From Saprospira grandis (GTDB taxonomy: Bacteria; Bacteroidota; Bacteroidia; Chitinophagales; Saprospiraceae), in assembly GCF_027594745.1 (NCBI RefSeq), contig NZ_CP110854.1:1364001-1428000 (forward strand): a stretch of 64,000 nt of DNA. The letters run 5' to 3'. The notes under the pieces were generated by a model, which saw nothing but the letters and a program-made list of their open reading frames with translations, had not been told where the DNA came from and made no database searches. The position numbers were made by a program, and so were the translations under genes. This document shows, piece by piece, positions 17,265 to 26,908 of the stretch (position 1 is its first letter; the number at the start of each line of letters is the position of its first letter).

Positions 17265-20200
17265 TTAGTTCAAATCATTTTCCATTAGGCCGCCTCCGTT
17301 GAGGCCTGCTCCTAGGTCCATTTGGACCTCTAACTGGTTAATTAGGCTTTCGCCAGCTTTAAGACTTAGGCTAGCAAAATCGACACTAATATCTCGGCTA
17401 TTGCCGCCATCTTCTACGGGCACCGAAAACTGTCCAGCTTGCAACTTCACCTCTCGGCTACTTTCTAAGTACTCGAAAGAATTGGAGCTAAACTTCAGGT
17501 CGGCAATTTGGAACTCCACGGCTGCTTGGTGGAGCCAATTGGCTTGACTATCGGAGGTATAGAAGGCGCCATTTCCTTGAATTTGGAGTTGGCTATCTTG
17601 GTAGCTATAGCTTCCTTGGAGGGTAAATTCATCATTGGCCATGCTAAGATAATCGAGTAGGGCTTTGGGTTCGGAGCTACCGCCCTTAGTAAAGCCGAGT
17701 TGGTCCTCGATACCTTCATAAACCATATTGAGTTCCTCGAAGGCTTCAAAATGTTCCTCTTGGGCCATTTCGAGTTCCTCCTGCAATTCGTCTAATTCTG
17801 CTCGGATCTCTTCTAATTCGCTTTGTTCCTCTGCGGACAATTGATTTTCTCGGGCTTCTAGCCCTTCTTTGGCAATTGTTTTCTCCTTAATTTGATCTTG
17901 GAGATCTAGGGTTGCATCTTCTGCAGAATAGAAGAGCTCTTGATCTTGGGCCACCACATCGGTGTACTCAAAAAGCAGGTCTAGTACCGGATCGTATTGG
18001 TTGAGTAAAGAAAGGCTATTCACATCTCCATCTTCAATCAGACCTGCTTCGAGTTGCTCATGTATTTTTTCTACTGCGCTATATTCGGCATTACCAGAGC
18101 CCACGCCATCTACGCCTGTATTTCCGGCTAGGACCTCTTGAATTCCGGCGGTATATCCGGCTTGGAAGCCCTCCTTATATTGTTGGAAAAAGGGTTGGAT
18201 TTGGCTTTGGTAAAGCGCTTGAAAATTAGCTTTTAGTTGTTTGCGAATAGATTTATCGAGACTACGTTTGCCCTCCTTATCTAGTTCGGCAATAAAATTA
18301 TCGTATTCTGTTTGTAGGGCGAGAACTTGGTCCTCGATATAATCATTTTGGTTTTGGCCTGGGGCCAAAGCGGTAGGATGTTCTTGACCAAAAATGCGTT
18401 CAAGGTCTTTATAGGCATTAGTCACCTCTGTGGCTAAGGCTTTATCCTCTTCTGAGGCAGAAGTTTGTTGTAAAGCCTCGGACTTCTCTTTTTTGATGAG
18501 TTCATTTAACGCCTTTCTCATCTCGCCAACCAGGCGGTAGCGGCCCTTCTCCATTTCGGCAGAAGAGGCATTTGGGCTTTTATAAGAGTCATCGATGAGG
18601 AGTTCACGAGCTTTTTCATAGCCTAGAACATACTTATCTTGGCCAACATTGCCAGCGGCGGCTAGCAATTGCTTTTGATAATCGGTTGCTTCGGCTAGGG
18701 CGGCTCCTTCCTCGGCGGTATCTGAATTATTGATCCCTTCTACCAGACCTTTTCTGGCTCCGCGGATATAGCCTTCTTTAAAGTTTTGCAGTTGTTTTTC
18801 CCATTCGGCGATTGCGCTGCGCAAGAACTGTTTATCTTCATTAGACAGCTGTTCTGAGAGTAAGCCTTCGGCCTGTTTGCTCAATTCTGCGGTTAGTTCC
18901 TGATAATTTTCTAGGGGCGTAGCATTTTGGTCAAAGCTAAGAAGGCTTTGGGCTTGGCCTTCAATTTGGGCCAACAACTCTGGGATTTGGCTATCCTCTA
19001 ATTCTTCGGCGGCAGCTTGGCCCGACTCTTTAGCGGCCTGAATAATTTGGGGTACAAATGCTTTCAGGTCTTCGAGCATAGTAGGCACACCATTGGCTTC
19101 AAACTCTCCTTGGAGGTTGGCCATTTGGCTCGGGCTAGCTTGGCGTTGATCTCGGCCATAGGCATAGCCTTTTTCATAGGCGCTGGCATAGGCATCGCCT
19201 AGGGTACTGCGTAGCTCCTCTATTCTTTGGTCAAGGACAGAGCCTGACTTTTTGGTTTCTCCGTTAATTGTTTGGTTCAGGCCATCTTGGCGACCATTTG
19301 TACGGCCGAGGTGGAACTGTCCTTCTAATTCAGAAGAATAAGACAAAGTAGGATCTTTGGGCGTATAGCTTAGTTCCTCAAAATTATCGCCTTCTTTTTC
19401 GTTGGTGGCGGCTAGATAGCCTTGTTGATAACCTAAATTATAGGCTTCTCCTTTATCAAAAAGATATTGGTAACCTTCTAAGAAGCCCTCTTGAGTGGGG
19501 GCATCTAGTTCTGCGGCGACCGTTTCTTTGGTGGCTTCAAAGCTCTCGCCGTTCAGCAAGGCCTTTTTATGTGCTTCAATATCTTTTCGGGCAGTTTCTT
19601 GGCCCAGCTGATAGCCTCTATCGTGGCCACCGCCTTGCATTTTTCGGCTCACCTCTTCCGTAGAGATCAGGCCAGCTTGCAGCATTTGGGCCATCTTATA
19701 GCCTTCTGCGCGACCAGCATTAAAGGCGGCAAGCGTATTCTTATCGGCTTGGGCATATTCTGCATCCTTGCCAGCGGCAGCGGCCAGCGCCTCTTCTTGT
19801 CCTGCTAGCGGAGGATAGCCCTCCAAAGACTGATAGCCAAAGAGCAGACCATCTTGGCGGGCTTTTTCCGCATTATCTTCTTTGGCCACCTTGGCGGTAG
19901 CATCTTCTAATGCTTGCTGGTAGCCTTTTTCGATTTCGGTCATTTGGCGATCCACCTCTGCTTGGGGATCTTCGTTACTACCGCCTTTTTTAGTATTGGC
20001 GGCTGTTTTTGGGGCCTGCTCTTCTAGCTCTTTGCGTTTTTTGGCCAATGCAGCCTGCATTTTGGCGGCTTTTTGGGCTAAAATCTCATTGGCTTGAGCT
20101 TTAGCGGCCTCTGCAGTTTGGGCCTCGGGAGCTTCCTCATCGCCATAAAGCTTTAAGCTTCCGCTCAGTTCTTCAGTTCGTTGGCCACTGGCTATTTTGG

Positions 20201-23200
20201 CAATATAGAGCCAGTTATCATAATCGAGATCATAGCCTTCACGGTACTCCTTAGACTGGCCAATAGAAGCGGCTTGAGCGCTATCATTTTCATAGCCATC
20301 AATCATTTGAGAGAGCGCTTGGCCTCTAAAATTATCATATTGGCTAGCTTGGCGACCAGCATTATAGCCTTGATAGTAATGCTCTTGGGCTCCGGCTTGT
20401 TTTTGTTTGCCGGTCATGGCATCATCATAGCCAGCAAAATACTGTTTTCCTTCTCTAGCACCTGCGGCACTGCCCACCTCATAGCCTTTTTCAAAGGCGG
20501 CTTCTAGCTTTTTGGTATCTGCTTTTCCTTGCATTTCCTCCTCAATCACCTTAGCGAGGCCTTCCTTTTTCTGGGTCCAAGCTTCCTCTGGGGTTTGGCT
20601 GGGGCGTTCTTTAGCGCTAGCGCTCTCGTATTTAAACCAGAGGCCATAGCCATATTCCCGGCCTTTTTCGACATAATCGACACCGCCAGCCGTTGCGCCA
20701 AACTCCTCCTTTGCATTTCGGATAGTTTGCGCTTCTTCTCGCTCCTCTTTAGTTTGGGCCTGTTTGCCCGAATTATTTCCGCTATAGACCGTTTGATTAT
20801 AGCCGACATAAAATCCTTTTTCGAACTCCTCCCCTTCTGCTTTTGCATTAGCAAAAGCCTCTTTGACCTTAGCATCGACCTCGGCTTTTTTCTCGGGTTT
20901 GCCAATAGCTGCTTGATAGTGCTGATAGAAGAGCCCGCCCATATGTCGGCCGGCCTCATAGCCTTTTGCCTTAGGGCTATCGGCGGCTACAGACATCTCT
21001 TTATCGACCAGCTTTTGCTTTTCGACATTATAGTTGGTATTGAAAGCATGATAATAGCCTGTACTGAACTCTTTTTTGACATTTTCGTCATTGAGTTGCT
21101 CCTTAATTGTGGCTAAGTTCTCTTCAATTTTTTCAATTTTGGCCGTTAGTTCCTCTTTTTTAGCGGGATCTTCAGTTGCCTTAAGTTCCTTTTTATATTT
21201 ATCGAGATTAACGGTAGCAGCGGCGGCAATTTTACCAATATCTTGGCCTTTTTTATACTCTACACTATTGGTTTTGGCCTTTTGTTCATTATCTAGCTTT
21301 TGCTGCTTAAACTGATTATAAGAGGCATTAAAAGCGTGATAATAGCCCACCTCAAAGCTTTTCTTTTGCTCTGCGGTTTGTTCTTTATCCTTTCCTTCTG
21401 CAAAATACTTTTTGGCCGAATCGGGGACTGGGGGAAGATTCTCGCCCAATTCGGAGAGGGGGAGGCTTCCTTTGAGGACCTGTGTCGCTTTTTCTTTAGA
21501 AGACATAGCGGCTAGGGTCCCTAAAACATGGCCCACTGCATAATGCGGATCTTTTTTGCGCTCTTCTTTTTCGGCCTGAACCTTTGTCTCTTTGCCCTTC
21601 ATATAAGAGGCATTAAAGCCATGATAAAAGGCTCTAGAATAAAGCTTTTTGGGATCTTCCGCAATAGGTTGACCAGAGCTATCCTTATTGGCTTTGGCGT
21701 AAGTGGCGGCTTGTTGGCCCTCCTCCTTGCTCATGCCTTCGGGGGCTTTGCCTTGGCCTTGGGCCAAACCAATATTATAGCCCAGTTCATAGCCTTTGCG
21801 GTAAGTGGGATTTTCCATCAGCTCTGCGGGGCCGGGCATTGACTTTTTGACAGCGGCGGCTCGGGCCTGCATATAGACCGCATTAAAGGCGCGATAATAA
21901 GCGACTTGATAGGTTTTGGAGCGGCTTTTCATGGCCGCTTTAATTTCTTTTACTCTTTCCTTATCCTCGGCCTTATTGCTATTACTTTTAACGGCAGATT
22001 CGGTCCCATCCTTAGTCCCTTCTTGGGCTTCGGGATCGGTTGCCATTTTTTGTTGTTCTTCTATTTGGGCGGCCTCCACCTTTAGTTTTTGGCCTTCTGG
22101 ATAGCCTTGGTTAAAGCCCTGATAAAAGCCCGTTTGGTACTTTTTGCTTTTGCTAGCCATCACCTCTTTTTGGGCGGCCACATAAGCATCTGCGGTTTCG
22201 CCTTCCGCAAAGGGCGTTACATTCATTTTGCCAGACTCATCGGTAGTGACTTTTTTGCCCAGGCCGCCAGAGCGGCCAACATCTAAACCAAAGGCTCGGC
22301 CAGCTTCTAATTCTTGGGCCTCTGCACTTTCCTCGGCAGTTTGGGCCACGGGCCCCATATTCATACGGGCGGCAAAGGCGGCACCAACCTCCTCGCCTTT
22401 TTGCTCGCCTGTAGTTGCATTAGCGGGGGCTTCGCCTCCAGCGGCAGAGTTTTGCTGTTTATTTTGGGGATTGCCCGTTGGGCTAGTTTCTCCAGTTGAT
22501 TTATCTCCGCCTTTTGCTCCTGTTTTTGCGCCCACCTTAGCTTCTTCGGGGCTGACCTCCGTATTCATTTGGCTAGCTTGGCGAGCGATTTCCTCTGACT
22601 TTGCCTCTGTATTTTCGCTGCTATTTTCGCTACTGCCCTCCTCTGTTTCTCCTTCGGCCAGGGTTTCTTCTAGGGCCGCCTTGAGTTCTGCAGCTGCGGC
22701 AGCGGCCTTATCTTCGCCAAGGGTTTCCTCTATAGCCGCATCCAGCTCTGTTTCATTAAAGCTAGGGACTTCTTGGCCTAGGGTGGCGGCAATTTCGGCA
22801 TCTAATTCGGCCTCATTGAAGGCGGCGCCTAGAGGCGGCATTTCTGGACCTTCCTCGGCGGTAGCTGTTGTTTCCTTGCCTGCGCCTTCTTCCTCTCCTC
22901 CTTCTTGCAAGCTAATCCCTTCGGCTAGTTTTTCGATACCATTATTGAGGCTAGCCGCAGACAATTGTTCATTGAGGGGATGGGCAGATTCGTTTAGGGG
23001 TTGGCTAAACTCCTCTTGAGTGCTTTCTTGATGAAAGCCTTCGGCCGCAGTTTGGACCACCGCATTAGCTTGGCTATTGAGTTGTTCGCCCGCAGATTGA
23101 ACAGACTGCAACTCTTCATTGGCCTCAAATTCCTCGAGGCTTTGGTAGAGTTGTTCGTAAATGCGTTGATTTTCTTGCGAAGAATTTTGATTTCCCTTAG

Positions 23201-23204
23201 ACAT
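17265..23204 (-). CDS. Giant Gly-x3 repeat protein, function unknown
   Basis: A 1979-residue protein that I do not recognise. Residues 1-330 are low-complexity, rich in Glu, Ala, Ser and Gln, with no signal peptide. Residues about 340-1690 hold at least fifteen segments in which Gly (or Ala) recurs every fourth residue beside Tyr/Phe, such as YQTGFYQGFNQGYPEG, YRKGYELGYNIGLAQG, YYHAFNASYN, FEKGYEVGSAAGAREG, GEAYNLGYQQGYLA and YKEGFQAGYTAG. They are separated by charged helical stretches. Residues about 1745-1830 look like coiled coil. The last 110 or so look beta-rich (LQGSYSYQDSQLQIQGNGAFY). The Gly-x3 pattern recalls glycine zippers and the deca-GX3 motif of Yae1/Lto1, which pack helices tightly. 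No type IX tail is seen. It stands alone between a terminator and a type A repeat. Long open frames on the opposite strand are codon-bias artefacts. Confidence 0.85.
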   Translation of the reverse strand: MSKGNQNSSQENQRIYEQLYQSLEEFEANEELQSVQSAGEQLNSQANAVVQTAAEGFHQESTQEEFSQPLNESAHPLNEQLSAASLNNGIEKLAEGISLQEGGEEEGAGKETTATAEEGPEMPPLGAAFNEAELDAEIAATLGQEVPSFNETELDAAIEETLGEDKAAAAAAELKAALEETLAEGETEEGSSENSSENTEAKSEEIARQASQMNTEVSPEEAKVGAKTGAKGGDKSTGETSPTGNPQNKQQNSAAGGEAPANATTGEQKGEEVGAAFAARMNMGPVAQTAEESAEAQELEAGRAFGLDVGRSGGLGKKVTTDESGKMNVTPFAEGETADAYVAAQKEVMASKSKKYQTGFYQGFNQGYPEGQKLKVEAAQIEEQQKMATDPEAQEGTKDGTESAVKSNSNKAEDKERVKEIKAAMKSRSKTYQVAYYRAFNAVYMQARAAAVKKSMPGPAELMENPTYRKGYELGYNIGLAQGQGKAPEGMSKEEGQQAATYAKANKDSSGQPIAEDPKKLYSRAFYHGFNASYMKGKETKVQAEKEERKKDPHYAVGHVLGTLAAMSSKEKATQVLKGSLPLSELGENLPPVPDSAKKYFAEGKDKEQTAEQKKSFEVGYYHAFNASYNQFKQQKLDNEQKAKTNSVEYKKGQDIGKIAAAATVNLDKYKKELKATEDPAKKEELTAKIEKIEENLATIKEQLNDENVKKEFSTGYYHAFNTNYNVEKQKLVDKEMSVAADSPKAKGYEAGRHMGGLFYQHYQAAIGKPEKKAEVDAKVKEAFANAKAEGEEFEKGFYVGYNQTVYSGNNSGKQAQTKEEREEAQTIRNAKEEFGATAGGVDYVEKGREYGYGLWFKYESASAKERPSQTPEEAWTQKKEGLAKVIEEEMQGKADTKKLEAAFEKGYEVGSAAGAREGKQYFAGYDDAMTGKQKQAGAQEHYYQGYNAGRQASQYDNFRGQALSQMIDGYENDSAQAASIGQSKEYREGYDLDYDNWLYIAKIASGQRTEELSGSLKLYGDEEAPEAQTAEAAKAQANEILAQKAAKMQAALAKKRKELEEQAPKTAANTKKGGSNEDPQAEVDRQMTEIEKGYQQALEDATAKVAKEDNAEKARQDGLLFGYQSLEGYPPLAGQEEALAAAAGKDAEYAQADKNTLAAFNAGRAEGYKMAQMLQAGLISTEEVSRKMQGGGHDRGYQLGQETARKDIEAHKKALLNGESFEATKETVAAELDAPTQEGFLEGYQYLFDKGEAYNLGYQQGYLAATNEKEGDNFEELSYTPKDPTLSYSSELEGQFHLGRTNGRQDGLNQTINGETKKSGSVLDQRIEELRSTLGDAYASAYEKGYAYGRDQRQASPSQMANLQGEFEANGVPTMLEDLKAFVPQIIQAAKESGQAAAEELEDSQIPELLAQIEGQAQSLLSFDQNATPLENYQELTAELSKQAEGLLSEQLSNEDKQFLRSAIAEWEKQLQNFKEGYIRGARKGLVEGINNSDTAEEGAALAEATDYQKQLLAAAGNVGQDKYVLGYEKARELLIDDSYKSPNASSAEMEKGRYRLVGEMRKALNELIKKEKSEALQQTSASEEDKALATEVTNAYKDLERIFGQEHPTALAPGQNQNDYIEDQVLALQTEYDNFIAELDKEGKRSLDKSIRKQLKANFQALYQSQIQPFFQQYKEGFQAGYTAGIQEVLAGNTGVDGVGSGNAEYSAVEKIHEQLEAGLIEDGDVNSLSLLNQYDPVLDLLFEYTDVVAQDQELFYSAEDATLDLQDQIKEKTIAKEGLEARENQLSAEEQSELEEIRAELDELQEELEMAQEEHFEAFEELNMVYEGIEDQLGFTKGGSSEPKALLDYLSMANDEFTLQGSYSYQDSQLQIQGNGAFYTSDSQANWLHQAAVEFQIADLKFSSNSFEYLESSREVKLQAGQFSVPVEDGGNSRDISVDFASLSLKAGESLINQLEVQMDLGAGLNGGGLMENDLN

Positions 23205-23369
23205 AACTTATAAGGCTTAATTTGGAGCAAGGTAAAGGTATTGCATAGGCCCTAACAAATTACTAACAAAAGGGCCCTTTGCCAAAACAAAGACTATATA
23301 TTTTTCTTTTCTTTTCCGAATTGCGTACTTAGCAGTTCTTTGGGGGCCATTTGCGCTTATTTTTGGCCT

Positions 23370-23514
23370 AGCGATGTGCAGGGGTGGCCGATAGGCCAGA
23401 CCAAGGCGGCTTTGCCGCCGCAGGGCCGAGCGAATAGCGAGCCCCGAAACGTAGCGCCGCAAGCGGCCCAATGAGCGATAGCGAATAGAGGGCCGCGCAG
23501 CGGAGGCCCCAAAT
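23370..23514 (-). repeat. Type A repeat element
   Basis: Read on the minus strand it starts GGGGCCTCCGC, passes GGGGCTCGC and GGCCCTGCGGCGG, and ends TGGTCTGGCCTATCGGCC, CACCCCTGCACATCGCTAGGCC. It lies in the 332-base divergent gap between the giant gene and the membrane-protein gene at 23537. The rest of that gap (23205-23369) shows nothing recognisable. Confidence 0.85.
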
Positions 23515-23536
23515 CAAAAATAAAAAGAATTTGAAG

Positions 23537-24037
23537 ATGAACAGCAAGAAAATTTGGAGCTTAGGCGCTTTACTTTTGTTGACGGTTAACCTAAATGCGC
23601 AGATTGTAGACAACAGTCATTTGGTGAACCTCAAGGAGGTGCTTCCCTATGTTTATATTTTTTACGCCCTGACCTTTTTGGCCCTTAGTTTATTGATTAT
23701 GAAGCTCTTGAAGCCTCAAATGAAGACCTACTTTTTGTATGCGGCTTGTATTTTGGGTATTTTGGGGGCAGTTTTCACGAATCAGGCCTTTAATCGGGTA
23801 CAAGAAGAGCAGCTGCCGGAGGTAGCGGGCAGTGAAATTCCGAAAGAAGAGATGAGCGATTATAGTCGACAGATGGTGGAGAAACAGGAGCGGGAAGTGG
23901 AGCAGCAAAAGATGGCGAACTTCTGGATTATTGCCATTCCGAACATCATTATGTTGGGTTTGGGGGTAGTGATAGACATAAAAGCCCGTCAATCTGGGAA
24001 TGACGGGCAGGTTCGTGGTCGTTATGACGGGATGTAA
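23537..24037 (+). CDS. Small membrane protein of unknown function
   Basis: A 166-residue protein with a signal-like N-terminus (MNSKKIWSLGALLLLTVNLNAQ), then hydrophobic segments near 36-56, 65-85 and 130-150. A charged helical stretch (EEMSDYSRQMVEKQEREVEQQK) comes before the last one. I chose the ATG at 23537 over the TTG two codons upstream. The family is not recognised. Its stop codon touches the stop of the convergent DUF4293 gene with no base between and no terminator, which is unusual in this window. Confidence 0.72.
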   Translation: MNSKKIWSLGALLLLTVNLNAQIVDNSHLVNLKEVLPYVYIFYALTFLALSLLIMKLLKPQMKTYFLYAACILGILGAVFTNQAFNRVQEEQLPEVAGSEIPKEEMSDYSRQMVEKQEREVEQQKMANFWIIAIPNIIMLGLGVVIDIKARQSGNDGQVRGRYDGM

Positions 24038-24457
24038 CTAGCGGAGTCGGTCAGAATCCTTAACGAGTTGGTCATCGGCATTGATTGCGCGGTTGGCCAA
24101 AAAGAGGAAAAGCATGGCCAAAACGGGGGTAAAAAGGCCGAGTCCAGCTTTTACTTCCTCGCTAATGGTCATGCTCCAATAAGAGGCTAAACCCATCAGG
24201 ATCAAGCAATTGGCCAAGCTCAAATTATTGAGCAGCATTTGCAATTTTCTATTTTTAAAGAGGAAGATTGTACCAAGGCTGAGCAGGGCGGGAAAGAGGG
24301 CTAGGAGTAGCAGGACGAATTGGTCCATCAGGTCATAATCGCCATCTTGCAAAGGGCCTTCAGCCGTGCTGGGGGCCGTACCGAAGGGAAAAACGAAGAG
24401 CAAGGCCAGCGCTAGGGCCGCCAAGAGCATGTAAATAGTTTGAATACGTTGTATCAT
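24038..24457 (-). CDS. DUF4293-family membrane protein
   Basis: A 139-residue protein with four hydrophobic segments. Start MIQRIQTIYMLLAALAL and end (QLVKDSDRLR) match the Bacteroidota family DUF4293, whose members begin MIQRIQT and end with a short charged tail. The function of the family is unknown. It is convergent with, and directly abuts, the gene ending at 24037, and is divergent from the thiolase-like gene by 56 bases. Confidence 0.85.
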   Translation of the reverse strand: MIQRIQTIYMLLAALALALLFVFPFGTAPSTAEGPLQDGDYDLMDQFVLLLLALFPALLSLGTIFLFKNRKLQMLLNNLSLANCLILMGLASYWSMTISEEVKAGLGLFTPVLAMLFLFLANRAINADDQLVKDSDRLR

Positions 24458-24513
24458 AATAATTCGGCTTTTTTCAGATAAAATCAGGCCACAAAGTTAA
24501 TTAATTCAGTTAA

Positions 24514-25689
24514 ATGAACAAGTCTGCCCCCATCTATATCCTAGCAGCAAAGAGGAGTCCTATTGGCCGCCTATATGGGGCTTTGGCTAGCATTCGGCCC
24601 GATGATTTGGGGCTAGCGGTACTGCAAGAGCTCCCCAATTTTTCGCCTAGGGATCTATCGGCCATTTATGTAGGGGCGGCCAATCAGGCGGGAGAAGACA
24701 ACCGCAATTTGGCTCGGCAGCTTATTTTTTTGGCCCAATGGCCGGCGCATATTTGGGGAATTACGGTCAATAGCCTTTGTAATTCGGGTTTAGATGCCTG
24801 CGTTCAGGCTTTTCGGGCTTTGGCCTTGGGCGAGCAGGAATTGGTCTTGGCTGGGGGCGTAGAAAACATGAGTCGCAGCCCTTTTGTTCGTCTGCGGAAT
24901 CAGGAGCAAGAGATAGACAGCAGCATAGGTTGGCGGATGGTCAACCCCCATTTGCCCTCAGCTTATGCGCCCTTGAGTATGCCAGAAACTGCAGAGCGTT
25001 TGGCCCAAAAAAGAGGCGTTAGTCGGGCCGAACAAGATGCCTACAGCCAAGCGAGTCGAGCTCGTTTTTTGGCGGCCCAAGCGGCGGGCGCCTTTGATCG
25101 GGAGCTGGTTTCGGTCTATAATCGATCGGGAGAGCTGCTCTTAGATCGAAACGAGCAGCCGAGGGCGCTAACGGCTGCTCTTTTGGCCAAACTGCCGCCT
25201 TTGGTCAAAAATGGCCAATTTATTAGCCTGGGGAATTCGGCTCGTTTGGGCGATGGGGCAGCCTTTTTACTCTTGGCTCAGGGCCCTTATTTGGAGCGAG
25301 AAGGGGGGCAACCACTGGCCCAGGTTGTGGGCTGGACGAGCATGGCCTTGCCTCCCGAAGATATGGCGGAGGCGCAAATTATGGCCGTTCAGCAATTGCT
25401 TCGGCAGCAGGGACTCTCGGCTAATGAGATTGATTTTTTTGAGTTTGCCGAGTCTTTTGCGCTTCAAGGCGTTTTGGCCCAAAAGACCCTAAACCTTCGG
25501 CCCGATCAGCTCAATCCCTATGGCGGCAGCCTGAGTATGGGCAACCCTTTGGGCATGGGGGGCGCCCGAATTTTGGTCTCTTTGGCCCATGCTTTGGCCC
25601 GTCGGCCCAAGGCCAAATACGCTATTGGGGCAAGTTCGGCGGGTTTGGGGCTGGGCACTGCCGTTTTGTTGAAGAAATATATCGATTAA
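24514..25689 (+). CDS. Thiolase-family protein with altered active site
   Basis: A 391-residue member of the thiolase superfamily (acetyl-CoA acetyltransferase type). The nucleophile Cys89 is present in NSLCNSGLDA, and GGVENMSRSP is intact. Three other family residues differ. The Asn of NEAFA is Ala (FAESFA, residue 312). The His of GHPLGASG is Asn (SMGNPLGMGG, residue 344). The C-terminal Cys of CIGGGMG is replaced by Ser (ASSAGLGLG, near 375). With His and the second Cys gone, normal Claisen condensation or thiolysis is doubtful. It could be a hydrolase-like, binding or otherwise repurposed enzyme, or a decaying paralogue. The frame is intact. The nearest neighbours give no pathway clue. 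Confidence 0.85.
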   Translation: MNKSAPIYILAAKRSPIGRLYGALASIRPDDLGLAVLQELPNFSPRDLSAIYVGAANQAGEDNRNLARQLIFLAQWPAHIWGITVNSLCNSGLDACVQAFRALALGEQELVLAGGVENMSRSPFVRLRNQEQEIDSSIGWRMVNPHLPSAYAPLSMPETAERLAQKRGVSRAEQDAYSQASRARFLAAQAAGAFDRELVSVYNRSGELLLDRNEQPRALTAALLAKLPPLVKNGQFISLGNSARLGDGAAFLLLAQGPYLEREGGQPLAQVVGWTSMALPPEDMAEAQIMAVQQLLRQQGLSANEIDFFEFAESFALQGVLAQKTLNLRPDQLNPYGGSLSMGNPLGMGGARILVSLAHALARRPKAKYAIGASSAGLGLGTAVLLKKYID

Positions 25690-25696
25690 AATTTAC

Positions 25697-26674
25697 CTAC
25701 TGCATCAATACATCCATCACTCGATTTGGATAATCGCTAATAATCCCGTCTAAGGGATAGGCCAACATGGCTTCTATATCTGCCGTTTCATTAACGGTCC
25801 AAGGAATGAGCTGCATCTTATGGCCCTTTACCCAATCTACCAAAGTATCATTGACCATAGAAAAATGACAACTGTAAATCTCTGGCGTAAAGCCTAGCTC
25901 ATCCAGATCTTTTTGCGGGTCATCCGTCTCTTCTACCAACATAGATATGGGCATTTTGGGCCGCTTCTGACGGACCAAACGCAGGGTTTCCCAATCAAAA
26001 GCCTGAATATTCGTATGCCCCGCTATACCCGCACTATCTATAGCCGCCAAAACCAAATCTACAAATTCTTCTACTGGCGGACAATAACGGCCATCATATT
26101 CTGGCAATCGCTTAATTTCTATATTATAATGTATGGGCTTTTCTAATTCGGCCTTCATCTCAAATAAATTTACCGATTTGACCACATCCAACAAACGAGG
26201 CTTGATGACTTTCATCTTCTGCTGAGTCGGAAAATACGGATGAGGCAAACTCCCACAATCATATTTAATCAGCTCCGAATAAGGCATTTTGTAGATATTA
26301 AAACGCCGCTCTTCATTTGGTCCAATGGGATTCCCATCCAATTTATTGGCCAACAGATGCGAGACCCAAGGCTCATGCGAAACAACTACTTGGCTGTCTT
26401 GGGTCACCACCACATCCAATTCTAAGGTCCGAACGCCCAACTCTAAGGCTTTCATAAAGGCCGGAATGCTATTTTCAGGCATCAAGCCACGGCAGCCTCT
26501 ATGGCCCTGTATATCAATCTCTCTAAATTTAAAACTACTCATTTTAGGGCGTTTGGGCTCCGCCTCTACTTGCTCTTTCTCGCCCTCCTGCGGCTCCGAG
26601 ACGTTAGCACAACTGTAAAGGCCAAAAAATAGGGGCAAAAGCCAAAGTAAAAAAGTATTTTGTCGCTTCATCAT
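25697..26674 (-). CDS. Glycerophosphodiester phosphodiesterase lipoprotein
   Basis: Hydrolyses glycerophosphodiesters to glycerol-3-phosphate and an alcohol. A lipoprotein signal is visible (LLPLFFGLYSC, Cys near residue 22), followed by a charged linker. The catalytic domain starts with the hallmark QGHRGCRGLMPENSIPAF, then LELDVVVTQDSQVVVSHE. These hold the metal ligands Glu and Asp and the two catalytic His. A long middle insertion (about 120-190) and the C-terminal WTVNETADIEAML and DGIISDYP complete the family fold. It is probably anchored in the periplasm or on the outer membrane. It converges with the thiolase-like gene with 7 bases between. Confidence 0.92.
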   Translation of the reverse strand: MMKRQNTFLLWLLPLFFGLYSCANVSEPQEGEKEQVEAEPKRPKMSSFKFREIDIQGHRGCRGLMPENSIPAFMKALELGVRTLELDVVVTQDSQVVVSHEPWVSHLLANKLDGNPIGPNEERRFNIYKMPYSELIKYDCGSLPHPYFPTQQKMKVIKPRLLDVVKSVNLFEMKAELEKPIHYNIEIKRLPEYDGRYCPPVEEFVDLVLAAIDSAGIAGHTNIQAFDWETLRLVRQKRPKMPISMLVEETDDPQKDLDELGFTPEIYSCHFSMVNDTLVDWVKGHKMQLIPWTVNETADIEAMLAYPLDGIISDYPNRVMDVLMQ

Positions 26675-26719
26675 GGTCTATCTAATTTGATTGTCTTTCT
26701 TTCGTATTTTTGGGGCGAT

Positions 26720-26870
26720 TTGGGGCCTCCCGCCTTCGGCGGGCGCTACGCTTTGGGGCTCGCAGGTCTGCTCGGCCCTGCGCCGCCTGGGTCTGGCCTG
26801 ACGGCCACCCCGCCGCATCGCTAGGCCAATTGGCCCCTTGGGCCAAAGGCGGCTTCGCCGCCTTGCCAAC
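26720..26870 (+). repeat. Type A repeat element
   Basis: GGGGCCTCCCGCCTTCGGCG, then GCTACGCTTTGGGGCTCGCA, CTGCTCGGCCCTGCG, GGTCTGGCCTGACGGCC, CACCCCGCCGCATCGCTAGGCC. It sits in the divergent gap before the gene at 26909. A hairpin GGCGGCTTCGCCGCC follows. Confidence 0.85.
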
Positions 26871-26908
26871 GTAAAATATACTTCCAACAAAATACAAAAT
26901 CCCTAGAG

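Noticed and set aside
22228..23019. A 263-codon Ser/Ala/Pro-rich frame opposite the giant gene
   Set aside because: Codon-bias shadow of the Glu/Ala-rich N-terminus of the minus-strand protein. Similar shadows occur at 20529-21116 and elsewhere in the gene.
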